The notes beneath the pieces were generated by a model. That model had not been told where the DNA came from, ran no database searches, and was given only the letters and a program-made list of their open reading frames with translations. From the NCBI RefSeq assembly GCF_002743335.1, contig NZ_PDZB01000006.1:1-64000 (forward strand): 64,000 nucleotides of DNA, in the 5' to 3' direction. Positions 1-8,368 of the stretch are shown piece by piece; the first letter of the stretch is position 1, and each line of letters begins with the position of its first letter. This DNA comes from Sporosarcina sp. P32b. GTDB lineage: Bacteria > Bacillota > Bacilli > Bacillales_A > Planococcaceae. A program made the position numbers and the translations under genes.

Positions 1-340
1 AAGCAGACACTCACTAACTTCAGTACCCAACCACCAGTCGAGCAACGACCCCAACAAAAGTGCCAAAGACCCGCAGCCGCCTAGTCTTTCCGTCAACCGC
101 GTTTCTAGATTGGGTAAGATACGCAATTTATCATACTTAGAACCACAACCAAAATAACTACCACTCAACAGCGCAGGCACAACTGCGGGGTAGGCCGTGG
201 CCATGAGACAACTGGCGGCACTTTGCCAGCTGGCTCCTGGCTGTAGGCAATCCCCCACGTGCCTGCGCGAGTCCAGAAAGCAGACACTTACAAACTTCAG
301 TAAACAACAACCAGTCGAGCAACGCCCCTAACCACATAGT
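1..340. repeat. Repeat-rich non-coding leader with duplicated segment and long palindrome
   Basis: Bases 1-52 and about 280-330 are diverged direct copies of the same segment (both contain GCAGACACT, AACTTCAGTA and CCAGTCGAGCAACG). Between them lies a long imperfect palindrome whose outer arms are GCGCAGGCAC (171-180) and GTGCCTGCGC (259-268), with smaller hairpins inside around 210-235. No coding sequence with a ribosome-binding site was seen; the short minus-strand frame here lies inside the palindrome. The first copy is cut by the window edge. It may belong to the same class of dispersed palindromic elements found elsewhere in the window, though the sequence is not closely alike. Confidence 0.6.
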
Positions 341-380
341 CATTCCAACAAAACAGTTCCCAGCTGCGATACCTACTCAC

Positions 381-448
381 ACTCAGCCTAAAGTCTGAGT
401 AAGAAATCCGCTATGGGACCGTCGGAGAAAGCCGAAATTCATTATAAA
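381..448 (+). promoter_or_regulatory. Candidate LiaR operator and promoter of the lia operon
   Basis: A perfect dyad ACTCAG (381-386) / CTGAGT (395-400) with an 8-base spacer lies about 85 bases before the first lia gene. A TATAAA element at 443-448 is a possible -10, with no good -35 in front of it (CGTCGG at 420-425), as expected for an activator-dependent promoter. LiaR autoactivates its operon in relatives; that this dyad is its site is an inference from position. Confidence 0.4.
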
Positions 449-479
449 CTAAGGTTACAAATGAAGGGAGGACATCAAC

Positions 480-824
480 ATGAAAAAACTTGGACTACTA
501 TTACTAGGAATTGTGGCAGGTTTAGCCCTAGTGCTAAACGTTGGCCCCATCATCGCTTTAGCAGTTACCGGAGCGATTGCACTTGTCAGCTACCACTACT
601 GGAGAAAAAGCCACTCGATGTTCGCGAAAGTATTCTGGATGACGATCTTGATCATCAGTGTAATCAGCTCGATTTCAAACATCGGTGCATTCATCGGGAT
701 CATCGCATTGATTGGAGTCTATTATGTATATCGCAAATGGAACGACCGCAATGTCAATCCGAATGTCATCTCCAATGACCCGTTCACAAACTTCGAACGC
801 CAGTGGAATGAACTTACAAAATAA
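480..824 (+). CDS. liaI: LiaI-like small membrane protein
   Basis: A 114-residue protein with four hydrophobic segments (about residues 4-20, 22-40, 49-64 and 67-82) and a short polar C-terminal tail. It is the first gene of a five-gene set whose order matches liaI-liaH-liaF-liaS-liaR of Bacillus. In that family LiaI is a membrane anchor that recruits the PspA-like LiaH to damaged membrane. The start has a good site, GGGAGG, eight bases upstream. Only 15 bases separate it from the PspA gene, so the two are cotranscribed. Sequence similarity in this family is weak, so the name rests mainly on topology and gene order. Confidence 0.65.
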   Translation: MKKLGLLLLGIVAGLALVLNVGPIIALAVTGAIALVSYHYWRKSHSMFAKVFWMTILIISVISSISNIGAFIGIIALIGVYYVYRKWNDRNVNPNVISNDPFTNFERQWNELTK

Positions 825-839
825 AAGGAGAGATGCAAT

Positions 840-1472
840 ATGAACGCATTTTGGCACAAATTGAAATATACGGTACAAGAAGATTTGAATAATTTGATGG
901 ATAAGCCGCAGAAGAAAGAAAATCCACTTGAGTTACTGAATCAGTATTTCCTAGATGCGCAAAAGCAAACAGCGGAAATCGGTAAGTTGCTTGAACGCCA
1001 AGGAAGACTGAAAGAAGAATTGGAAAACGAATGTCAGGATGCGGATTTGATGGCGGTAAAACGTCGTCATCAGCTAGAACTCGCTGAAGCGACAGGAGAC
1101 GCAGAGTTGATTGCGTTTGCGAAAGAAGAAGTAGTGGCATATGAAGGACGCGTTGCCCGTTTGTCTGCGAGTATCCAAGACGCTACGCAAGAATTGCTGT
1201 CATTGGAACGGAAGTTTGAAGAGATGAAGCACCGCGTGAAGGATATGCGTGTTCGCCAGTTGCAATTGATGGGCAAAGAGAACGTGACGCGTGCGCAGGA
1301 AAAGATGGATCGTTTCGTCAAGCCGGATCAGTCATTCTCCACACTTGACGACTTGCATGCATACATCGAAAACCTTGGCGGTGGCACGAGAACGCCACAA
1401 TCGCACTCGTCAATGGAGCAACGTTTAGATTCATTAGAGAAATCTAACGCAAAAACGCAAGATATTGTGTAA
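840..1472 (+). CDS. liaH: PspA/IM30-family membrane-stress protein (LiaH-like)
   Basis: A 210-residue, strongly charged, helical protein with heptad-like coiled coil over most of its length (about residues 15-165), typical in size and composition of PspA/IM30/LiaH. The family forms large oligomers that bind stressed inner-leaflet membrane and preserve membrane integrity. It sits directly after the LiaI-like anchor and before LiaF and the LiaSR two-component pair, so expression is likely induced by cell-wall antibiotics through LiaR. A hairpin follows the stop codon and may reduce read-through into the regulatory genes, giving the effector genes higher expression. Confidence 0.85.
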   Translation: MNAFWHKLKYTVQEDLNNLMDKPQKKENPLELLNQYFLDAQKQTAEIGKLLERQGRLKEELENECQDADLMAVKRRHQLELAEATGDAELIAFAKEEVVAYEGRVARLSASIQDATQELLSLERKFEEMKHRVKDMRVRQLQLMGKENVTRAQEKMDRFVKPDQSFSTLDDLHAYIENLGGGTRTPQSHSSMEQRLDSLEKSNAKTQDIV

Positions 1473-1479
1473 ACTATAA

Positions 1480-1502
1480 GAGGAAGCATCGCGCTTCCTC
1501 TA
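1480..1502 (+). terminator. Intra-operon hairpin, probable attenuator
   Basis: A perfect 9-bp stem (AGAGGAAGC / GCTTCCTCT) with a short loop lies between the PspA gene and liaF. It has no run of T after it, so it is more likely an mRNA-stabilising or partial terminator hairpin than a full terminator. Confidence 0.45.
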
Positions 1503-1522
1503 TCGAGAAGGGAGAGAATGGA

Positions 1523-2224
1523 ATGGCTAAGAGGGATTCTACTAAAGTTTCGGTATACTTACTTGCTCTTTTGGCAATTGCTTTCGTCGAATCTATGTTG
1601 TTTTCAAACGGTAATTTCATCTTCCTCCTTCTCGGTTGGGGATTTCTCGATTATGGTTATCGAAAACGCGGAAAATGGACAGCAATTACAGGTATCGTCT
1701 TCATCGTGATCGCGCTTTTGACGTTATGGAGTGTACGTCTGCTGATTTTAGCAATTGTCTTGTATATTATAATGAAGTTATGGAAAGGCACACCGGCCAG
1801 TGAAGTATTTGGTGATTTGCAAAAGCCCCGAGTTAGACGATCGCAAGGTATGTGGAGAAACCGCTTATTCTCGGTCCAATCCACACCATTTGCGACGTAT
1901 GAGTGGGAAGATATGCATCTGCAAGGGTTTTTCGGTGATGTACATGTCGATGTGACGGATACCGTATTGCCTAAAGGGGCTTCCTTTATTTCGATTCGGC
2001 AAATCTTCGGTAAAGTGCGTATTGAACTGCCTTATGACATCCCGGTGCGAATTCACTATGCCACATTGTATGGTGAAGCAAATCTTTTAGGTATGGCCCC
2101 ACAGCAATTATTCAATGAAACGATACAGGAACATGATGGCTATGAAACGAAGCGGCCGAATGACCCAGAGTTGATTATTTCGGTATTTACTTGGATCGGT
2201 GATGTGGAGGTGCGTAGAAAATGA
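1523..2224 (+). CDS. liaF: LiaF-like membrane regulator of LiaSR
   Basis: A 233-residue protein. The N-terminal third holds several hydrophobic segments (about residues 10-26, 30-44, 51-86), and the C-terminal half is a soluble beta-rich domain like the cell-wall-active antibiotic response domain of LiaF/VraT proteins. In Bacillus LiaF keeps the kinase LiaS off until the envelope is damaged. The start at 1523 is preferred over an ATG five bases upstream in another frame. Its stop overlaps the start of the kinase gene (ATGA), so production is translationally coupled. Confidence 0.8.
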   Translation: MAKRDSTKVSVYLLALLAIAFVESMLFSNGNFIFLLLGWGFLDYGYRKRGKWTAITGIVFIVIALLTLWSVRLLILAIVLYIIMKLWKGTPASEVFGDLQKPRVRRSQGMWRNRLFSVQSTPFATYEWEDMHLQGFFGDVHVDVTDTVLPKGASFISIRQIFGKVRIELPYDIPVRIHYATLYGEANLLGMAPQQLFNETIQEHDGYETKRPNDPELIISVFTWIGDVEVRRK

Positions 2225-3264
2225 AGGTAATCATTGGTCGCACCATTCTCTTGACGTTGACGTTTAGTACGATCGTCGCGGTCTTTTTCTATTTATTCAT
2301 TGATGTATCCATCGCTGAATATCAAAGGTTGCTACTCGATACGGAAGCTGCAGATATGCCGTTGCTTGTCTGGTTATTCACAACGATTTTCATCATCAGC
2401 TTAGGAATTGCAAGCTGGATTAGCCTAAACAGCAGAACGAAAGAGAACATCATTATTGGGAAACTACAAGATTTGTATGCTAAACAGGAATTTACGAGCT
2501 CGAATAAAATGAAAAAACAAACGAATCGTTCCATTGAACAGCTGTATGAAGTACTCGAAGCCCAGCGAAATAGTTTGCGTAAGATTACGGATGAGCGAGT
2601 AGAGACACAAGATAAAATTATTCAGGAACGAATCGTCCAAGAACGTCAAAGGTTGGCGAGAGAGCTGCATGATTCTGTGTCACAACAATTGTTTGCGGCG
2701 TCCATGCTGTTGTCAGCACTTGCGGAACAGGCGGAAGAAGGTCCAATTCGTAAGCCGTTACTTCAAGTGGAGCGAATGGTTCAGCAAGCACAACTAGAAA
2801 TGCGGGCGTTACTTCTTCATTTACGTCCGGCTGCACTGCATAACCAAACGCTTGCGAAAGGTCTCGAAGAGTTATTGAGCGAATTACAGGAGAAAGTAAC
2901 GTTTGATATTACACATCGTTTAGAAGACATTGAGCTATCTAAAGGCGCGGAAGATCATTTATTCCGGATTGCACAAGAAACGTTATCGAATACACTTCGT
3001 CATGCCAAGGCAACGGAAGTAGAAATTTTATTAATCGAACGAGATGGATTGGCGATTTTGCGCGTGCAAGATAATGGCGTTGGATTTAAGCAAGATGACG
3101 GCAAAGGTGGATCATATGGTTTACAGAATGTGAAAGAACGTGCAATTGAGATCGGCGGCAGTTGTAAGATTGTCTCGGTACCGTCTCAAGGAACGATCGT
3201 AGAAGTGAAATTACCGATTTTGAAAGGGGAGCTGGCAGATGATTCGAGTGCTGTTGGTAGATGA
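2221..3264 (+). CDS. liaS: LiaS-like sensor histidine kinase
   Basis: A 347-residue kinase of the HisKA_3/NarL type. Two membrane segments (about residues 7-28 and 48-68) flank a very short extracytoplasmic loop, the intramembrane-sensing layout. A coiled region follows, then the phosphoacceptor motif [10 protein letters not shown] with His150 and a HATPase domain containing DNGVGF. The short loop suggests it senses stress through LiaF rather than a ligand. The start overlaps the liaF stop by four bases and the end overlaps liaR by 26 bases, so the three regulatory genes are translated as a unit. Confidence 0.88.
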   Translation: MKVIIGRTILLTLTFSTIVAVFFYLFIDVSIAEYQRLLLDTEAADMPLLVWLFTTIFIISLGIASWISLNSRTKENIIIGKLQDLYAKQEFTSSNKMKKQTNRSIEQLYEVLEAQRNSLRKITDERVETQDKIIQERIVQERQRLARELHDSVSQQLFAASMLLSALAEQAEEGPIRKPLLQVERMVQQAQLEMRALLLHLRPAALHNQTLAKGLEELLSELQEKVTFDITHRLEDIELSKGAEDHLFRIAQETLSNTLRHAKATEVEILLIERDGLAILRVQDNGVGFKQDDGKGGSYGLQNVKERAIEIGGSCKIVSVPSQGTIVEVKLPILKGELADDSSAVGR

Positions 3265-3871
3265 TCATGAAATGGTGCGCATTGGCGTATCGACGTATTT
3301 GCAAATGCAACCGGATATCGAAGTGATTGCGGAGGCGGAAAATGGTCAGATAGGTGTCGTGAAAGCACTGGATTTACGTCCCGATATTATTTTGATGGAC
3401 ATGGTCATGCCGGTTATGAACGGTGCTGAGGCGACGGCTGCGATTATCGATAAATGGCCGGAAGCGAAAGTCATTATCGTCACCAGCTTCCTCGATGATG
3501 ATAAATTATATCCCGCACTTGAAGCCGGGGCTGTCAGCTATATTTTGAAGACATCCAATGCGAAGCGCGTGGCCGACGCTATTAGGGAAACGATGCAAGG
3601 GCAAACTGTGCTCGAGCCCGAAGTGACTTCTAAAATGATGACAAAAATGCGCGGTGGTCAGACGCATGCATTGCATGAAGATTTAACCGATCGTGAACTA
3701 GAAGTGTTATTATTATTAGCTAAGGGTAAATCCAATCAGGAAATTGCGGATGAACTATTCATTGCATTAAAAACTGTTAAGACTCACGTTAGTAATCTAT
3801 TATCTAAATTGGAAGTCCAAGACCGCACTCAAGCGGTTATTTATGCGTTTCAAAATAAATTAACGGATTAA
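3239..3871 (+). CDS. liaR: LiaR-like response regulator
   Basis: A 210-residue NarL/FixJ-type regulator: receiver domain at about residues 1-120 with acidic DD at 8-9, phosphorylation site Asp54 in LMDMVMP, and conserved Lys near residue 105; a LuxR-type helix-turn-helix follows at about 145-205 ([22 protein letters not shown]). The start lies inside the 3' end of the kinase gene, with GGGGAG upstream. It most likely activates the operon's own promoter through the dyad at 381-400. No clear terminator was seen after the gene. Confidence 0.9.
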   Translation: MIRVLLVDDHEMVRIGVSTYLQMQPDIEVIAEAENGQIGVVKALDLRPDIILMDMVMPVMNGAEATAAIIDKWPEAKVIIVTSFLDDDKLYPALEAGAVSYILKTSNAKRVADAIRETMQGQTVLEPEVTSKMMTKMRGGQTHALHEDLTDRELEVLLLLAKGKSNQEIADELFIALKTVKTHVSNLLSKLEVQDRTQAVIYAFQNKLTD

Positions 3872-3919
3872 TAGTCTACAAGTAAAAGCTACGGCATATT
3901 AGTAGATCAACGATAAAAC

Positions 3920-4071
3920 TGTGGATAAACAGCGATTTTAATTGGAATAGTCTGAAGTTACGAACTTCTCCACAATCTATCCACGTACTATGTGTATAAG
4001 TATTCAGTTATATGCAAAAATAAAAAGTATGCACATGTGGATAAAAATATTCTGTCGGAAACTTATCCACT
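3920..4071. promoter_or_regulatory. Cluster of DnaA-box-like 9-mers
   Basis: In a 275-base gap there are two perfect DnaA boxes on the minus strand (TGTGGATAA at 3920-3928 and 4036-4044). There are also three one-mismatch sites, TTCTCCACA (3966-3974), TGTGTATAA (3991-3999, minus strand) and TTATCCACT (4063-4071), and a two-mismatch site at 3977-3985. The surrounding DNA is A/T-rich. No dnaA, dnaN or other origin gene is adjacent, so this is more like a titration or regulatory cluster than oriC. Confidence 0.6.
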
Positions 4072-4146
4072 GTTTGTTACGTCATGGTAGACTGGATAAA
4101 AGAAAATAGAATAGCAGAAGGGTAGCCTTCGCGGAAAGAGAGTCAT

Positions 4147-4977
4147 ATGGAATTATTTGATTTAATTAAAGCGTTAATATTAGGGTTCGTAGAAGGAATG
4201 ACGGAATTCGCGCCCGTTTCTTCGACTGGTCATTTGATTATTGTCGATGATATGTGGCTGAAGACGGAAGAATTTCTCGGGAAATATCCTGCAATAACAT
4301 TTAAGATTGTCATTCAGCTCGGTTCAATTTTGGCTGTAGTCGTGGTTTTTTGGAAACGGTTATTTAGTTTAGTCGGTTTGTATAAAGTGGATAACGAAGT
4401 CAAAATGAGCGAGCGTTTCAATTTGCTACACGTCATCGTTGGTATGTTGCCAGCTGTGATTTTTGGCTTTGCGTTGAAAGATTTAATTGATGATTATTTA
4501 TTCGGTGTGGAAACGGTTATTTTTGCGCTAGTCGCAGGTGCGGTGCTGATGATCGCGGCAGATAAGTTTGGACCGAAAAATCCACGCGTGCAAACGTTGG
4601 ATCAGATTACATATAAACAAGCATTCACAGTTGGACTGGTTCAGTGTTTGTCGTTATGGCCAGGATTTTCACGTTCGGGTGCGACAATTTCCGGAGGTGT
4701 ATTGTTCGGAATGAATCACCGAACGGCTGCTGACTTTACGTTCATCATGGCGGTTCCGATTATGATGGGCGCAAGTCTAGTGTCGGTATTAAAGAACTGG
4801 GAGTATATGTCGATGGATGACATCGGGTTTTACGTAGTTGGTTTCTTAAGTGCATTTGTGTTCGCACTAATTTCAATCCGTTTCTTCCTGAAGTTAATTT
4901 CAAAGGTCAAGTTAATGCCGTTTGCGATTTATCGTATTGTGCTGGCAGCGATCTTGGCAGTGATTGTGTTTTTATAA
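4147..4977 (+). CDS. uppP: Undecaprenyl-diphosphatase (UppP/BacA family)
   Basis: A 276-residue polytopic membrane enzyme that dephosphorylates undecaprenyl diphosphate, recycling the lipid carrier for cell-wall synthesis and giving bacitracin resistance. The two signature motifs are present: EGMTEFAPVSSTGHLI near the N-terminus (usual form has FLPVSS, so F-A is a small variation) and PGFSRSGATISGG in the middle. About eight membrane segments are visible. It stands alone, but its position after the lia operon fits a shared cell-envelope stress role. An A/G-rich site (AAAGAGAG) lies before the start, and an intrinsic terminator follows. Confidence 0.92.
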   Translation: MELFDLIKALILGFVEGMTEFAPVSSTGHLIIVDDMWLKTEEFLGKYPAITFKIVIQLGSILAVVVVFWKRLFSLVGLYKVDNEVKMSERFNLLHVIVGMLPAVIFGFALKDLIDDYLFGVETVIFALVAGAVLMIAADKFGPKNPRVQTLDQITYKQAFTVGLVQCLSLWPGFSRSGATISGGVLFGMNHRTAADFTFIMAVPIMMGASLVSVLKNWEYMSMDDIGFYVVGFLSAFVFALISIRFFLKLISKVKLMPFAIYRIVLAAILAVIVFL

Positions 4978-4984
4978 GAAGTGA

Positions 4985-5019
4985 AGCGACCTTTGTGTAA
5001 GTGGCAGAGGTCGTTTTTT
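4985..5019 (+). terminator. Intrinsic terminator of uppP
   Basis: Stem CGACCT (4987-4992) / AGGTCG (5008-5013), extendable by a few imperfect pairs, followed by a run of six T. Confidence 0.8.
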
Positions 5020-5039
5020 GTGGAATGAAATTCAAAGGC

Positions 5040-5185
5040 TGGCGTAGGATACGGTAGGGGATTTGCGCTCTAGGCGGACGCGTGTCTTATGGGTGGGCGG
5101 TGAACCACACCCTTCCGCTTCGCTCCGTTGGGTGTTTCACCTGTCCCACTGATGCTCCGAGAGTCGCCGCCTGCCGCTTCAATCC
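5040..5185. repeat. Dispersed palindromic repeat element
   Basis: Contains GGCGGACGC, then GGGCGGTGAACCACACCC and GGTGTTTCACCTGTCCCACTGA, and closes with GAGTCGCCGCCTG. The same blocks recur at 27055-27175 and 54168-54370. Most of it can fold on itself, and no coding sequence is present. Confidence 0.7.
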
Positions 5186-5332
5186 TTTGCAATATCAGTG
5201 GGTTATAGTTATCAAAGATCATTAAAGTTAGTGTTGTAATCATTTCTGTTTTTGACCTTAGATTAGTTTAAGGAAAACAATAATTCACTTTCTACTGGCA
5301 GTAAGTGACCCACATTCTTCTACTATCTATGT

Positions 5333-5511
5333 AGGATTGCAACGGAAGATAGGGGCGACTCCTGATGGATCAGCGCGGGCCTTGAGACCCCGCATTGATG
5401 CCTTAATTTCTGCAAAGTACACAGAAATACGGCAAAGCTAACCCTTCGCTGTTCGCTTGGCTCAAGGTCGCGCCCATGGGAAAGCGTCCCCTATCTGGAG
5501 TTGCAATCCCT
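5333..5511. repeat. Dispersed palindromic repeat element, second copy
   Basis: Outer arms AGGATTGCAAC...GATAGGGG (5333-5357) and CCCCTATC...GTTGCAATCC (about 5488-5510) form an interrupted inverted repeat. Inside are GGGGCGACTCCTG and GGAAAGCGTCCCC, the two ends typical of this family in the window. The two elements fill the 560-base gap between uppP and the next gene. Confidence 0.7.
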
Positions 5512-5539
5512 TCATACTCACCAGTTTACTGTTCCAGTT

Positions 5540-6277
5540 TTAAAGTACTGTATACCTTTTTCCTACTTCTGCAATTTCCGTTAAACCGCTGAACGTTTTC
5601 TCCGCTTCATTCAATATCTCATTAATATCACCATGATGTGGCAGATGGGTGAGGACGAGTTGTCCCACGTCTGCTTGCTGTGCCATGTTTCCTGCTTGGC
5701 TACCTGCCATGTGACCTGGTGATTTGCCGAGGTGTTCTTCGTATAGATTGGCCTCGCAGAATACGATGTCTGCGTGTTGCGAGAACGTCACGAGCTTGTC
5801 GGACCATTCCGTATCGGCCGTGAAGACAGCTGACTTGCCGTCTACTGTGAACTTCATTGCGAGACAGTAGACAGGATGGGTGGTTGGACAAAACGTAACA
5901 GTGAACGGGCCGATTCGAACGGATTGGTTTTCTTGAATTTCGATACCTCGCGTTTGCTCTTTATACGACAACTTCGCAAATTGTTCCTCGTCCTGCGCAT
6001 GTCCGTAAATCGGCAGTGGAGGGGAAGGTTGTCCAAGGTAGTACTGAATCAATCGGCTATATTGCAGGCTTCCTATGTCTGCGATGTGATCGGCATGATA
6101 ATGGCTGATGACAACGGCGTCGAGTTGGTCGAGTTCGATGTAGTTTTGCAGGGAAGATAATACGCCACTGCCACAGTCGAATAGGCAATGGAATCCTTCG
6201 TGTTCAATGAGAAATGAAGAGGTGGCGCTGTTCGCTTTCGGATAGCCGCCCCAGATGCCTAAAGGGATGATGTTCAT
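5540..6277 (-). CDS. yhfI: MBL-fold metallo-hydrolase (YhfI-like)
   Basis: A 245-residue metallo-beta-lactamase-fold protein with the metal-binding motif HYHADH at residues 59-64 and downstream His/Asp positions (TTHPVYCLAM, TADTEW, HLPHHGD). Length and overall pattern match B. subtilis YhfI, an RNase Z-like MBL protein of unknown substrate. The start has an AGGAGG site eight bases upstream. The gene is monocistronic, between two repeat-rich spacers. A phosphodiesterase-type activity is plausible from the family, but nothing in the context shows the substrate. Confidence 0.82.
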   Translation of the reverse strand: MNIIPLGIWGGYPKANSATSSFLIEHEGFHCLFDCGSGVLSSLQNYIELDQLDAVVISHYHADHIADIGSLQYSRLIQYYLGQPSPPLPIYGHAQDEEQFAKLSYKEQTRGIEIQENQSVRIGPFTVTFCPTTHPVYCLAMKFTVDGKSAVFTADTEWSDKLVTFSQHADIVFCEANLYEEHLGKSPGHMAGSQAGNMAQQADVGQLVLTHLPHHGDINEILNEAEKTFSGLTEIAEVGKRYTVL

Positions 6278-6309
6278 GTGAATTCCTCCTGTTTGCTTAT
6301 TTTAGTACT

Positions 6310-6655
6310 TTCATTGTAAGTGAAAGGTGTGTAAATGTCGTGAAAGTAAGTGTTGTTTTGAGGTGTGGACTCTAATCGCCACCTTTCACTTTTGTGTCAT
6401 CCAGTTCCAGCGGCTAGGATCTCGGGTCATAAGTCGTGCTGTTCGTGAGGCAAAGGGCGCCTCAAGTCCAGCCCGTCTTATGCCTGTCGATCCTGACGAG
6501 CCGCTTTCACTTTTGTGTGTCATCGAGTTCCAGGTGGCAGAGTCTCGGGACATAAGTCAAAGCTGCTGTGCGGCAAAAAGACGCCGCTTCGCATCTTCGT
6601 CTTATGCCTGCCGACTCTAATCGCCACCTTTCACTTTTGTGTCATCCATGCGATA
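6310..6655. repeat. Repeat-filled intergenic region with CTTTCACTTTTGTGTCATC copies
   Basis: The segment CTTTCACTTTTGTGT(GT)CATC occurs three times (about 6381, 6509 and 6626), and TCGCCACCTTTCACTTTTG twice. Between them are GTTCCAG-CTCGGG-CATAAGTC and the near-complementary GTCTTATGCCTG blocks, which can pair to form large stem-loops. An open frame runs through here into the methyltransferase gene, but the sequence is repeat, not coding. Confidence 0.65.
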
Positions 6656-6685
6656 ATAGAGAAAATACACTTTGAGGATGACGAT

Positions 6686-7882
6686 ATGAGTAGATTAGTT
6701 GAAATACAGTTAAATGCACAGGGCACGGTGGCTTTGAAGAAGGGGTATCCGTTGATTTTGAAGGATGCTGTGATGAGTAGTGAGATTCAGGCGAAGGAAG
6801 GTAGTTTGATTCGTTTGACGGATCGATACCATAAGTATTTGGCTACGGGTTATTATGGAATTCAAAATAAAGGAATCGGCTGGGTGCTGACTTCGAATGA
6901 AAAAGAAGAGATTGACTTTGATTTCTTTGATCAGAAAATGGCGACTGCTTTTGAGCGTCGTGACGCGTATATGAAAGATCCGAATACGACGGCTTTCCGT
7001 TTATTTAATGGAGAAGGCGACGGAATTGGTGGCGTGACGATCGATTATTTCGATGGTTATTATATGGTCAGCTGGTACAGTGAAGGCATTTATGCGTTCC
7101 GTCACCACGTCTATAATGTGTTGGATAAGCGTGGAGGTTACAAAGCGGTTTACGAGAAGAAGCGTTTTGATTCACAGGGGCAGTATGTGGAACAGGACGA
7201 TTTCGTTCAAGGAACACCTGGAGATTTCCCGATTATCGTCAAAGAGAATGGTATGAACTTTGCGATTGATTTGAATGATGGCGCCATGACAGGAGTTTTC
7301 CTTGATCAGCGCGATGTACGTGAAGCGATTCGTGACAATTATTCGGAAGGTCGCGAAGTGTTGAATACGTTCTCTTATACAGGAGCGTTTTCGGTTGCAG
7401 CGATTTTAGGTGGAGCTAAGAAAACGACGAATGTTGATTTGGCGAAGCGTAGTGTCGCGAAGACGATTGAGCAGTTTAGCGTGAATGGCATTGATTATGA
7501 GCAGCAGGATATTAAAGTAATGGATGTCTTTGACTATTTCCGTTATGCCAAGCGTCATGACATGAAATTTGGACTCGTTGTACTCGATCCGCCGAGCTTT
7601 GCGCGTTCGAAGAAGTATACATTTAGTACAGCGAAGGATTATCCTATGCTGATGAAAGAAGCGATCGCGGTTACGGAGAAGAACGGTTTTATCGTAGCTT
7701 CTACTAATAACGCAAGCTTCAGTATGAAGAAGTTTAAAGGTTTCATTGAGCAAGCATTCAAAGAGACGGATATTCGCTATAAAGTACTGGAAGAATCCTC
7801 GTTACCAAGAGACTTCCGTACACCACGGGACTATCCTGAATTTAATTATTTAAAAGTCGTGATTGTGCAGAAGTTACGTTAA
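6686..7882 (+). CDS. Class I rRNA large-subunit methyltransferase (RlmI-like)
   Basis: A 398-residue SAM-dependent methyltransferase: PUA-type RNA-binding domain at about residues 1-75, then a Rossmann methyltransferase domain with NTFSYTGAFSVAA as the SAM loop and LDPPSFAR as the catalytic motif. This is the RlmI/YwbD architecture that makes m5C in 23S rRNA. The frame is open 171 bases further upstream, but that part lies in repeat DNA; the ATG at 6686 has GAGG at the right distance and gives the family's usual length. The target nucleotide cannot be read from sequence. Confidence 0.85.
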   Translation: MSRLVEIQLNAQGTVALKKGYPLILKDAVMSSEIQAKEGSLIRLTDRYHKYLATGYYGIQNKGIGWVLTSNEKEEIDFDFFDQKMATAFERRDAYMKDPNTTAFRLFNGEGDGIGGVTIDYFDGYYMVSWYSEGIYAFRHHVYNVLDKRGGYKAVYEKKRFDSQGQYVEQDDFVQGTPGDFPIIVKENGMNFAIDLNDGAMTGVFLDQRDVREAIRDNYSEGREVLNTFSYTGAFSVAAILGGAKKTTNVDLAKRSVAKTIEQFSVNGIDYEQQDIKVMDVFDYFRYAKRHDMKFGLVVLDPPSFARSKKYTFSTAKDYPMLMKEAIAVTEKNGFIVASTNNASFSMKKFKGFIEQAFKETDIRYKVLEESSLPRDFRTPRDYPEFNYLKVVIVQKLR

Positions 7883-7965
7883 TTCGTCACAAAAACGTTG
7901 GGTGACACTGTCAATATTTCCTAGTACGATGGATCTAATGAAGTCGTGAAACGGGAGGAAGACAT

Positions 7966-8352
7966 ATGAAACAACTACTTGCGCTGTTGGCTGTGGTGTC
8001 CGTCTTAGTACTAACTGGCTGTTCCAATGTGTATAGCCAGGAAGACGGCTACCGCATGGCAATCATCAATCAAGGGTTTCCTGTTCCGAAAGAAGCGTAT
8101 GAAGTGAAAGCAGAGGATTGCATAGGAGAGATTTCCAAATCGGCAAAGTATAAGCTAAAGGGAATCGGTGACGCAGACGGCAATCCGCCAGATCATTATT
8201 TGCGTACGATCGAGGAATGGGGCTGGGTAGAGATGGTGGAAGACCGTAGAGGATCCATCCATTTCTATGAGAAACAAGGCAAGATTATGTCGCTCAATAT
8301 TAAAGAGAATGTCTTTGATGTATTTGAAATGACGAGCGCAACGGAATCATAA
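7966..8352 (+). CDS. Small lipoprotein of unknown function
   Basis: A 128-residue protein with a lipoprotein signal peptide: charged MKQ, hydrophobic core and lipobox LTGC with Cys19. The mature part is about 110 residues, mixed charged, with no motif I recognise. A strong GGGAGG site precedes the ATG. The stop lies 16 bases before the start of a DUF1648 membrane protein, so the two probably form an operon. Exposed on the outer face of the membrane by inference. Confidence 0.75.
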   Translation: MKQLLALLAVVSVLVLTGCSNVYSQEDGYRMAIINQGFPVPKEAYEVKAEDCIGEISKSAKYKLKGIGDADGNPPDHYLRTIEEWGWVEMVEDRRGSIHFYEKQGKIMSLNIKENVFDVFEMTSATES

Positions 8353-8368
8353 GTAAGGTGGCGAGAGT

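Noticed and set aside
3920-4071. Chromosomal replication origin
   Set aside because: There are DnaA boxes, but no dnaA, dnaN, rpmH or recF nearby and no clear unwinding element with DnaA-trio pattern was identified.
6515-6685. N-terminal extension of the methyltransferase
   Set aside because: It translates a repeat element; the ATG at 6686 has a ribosome-binding site and gives the family length.
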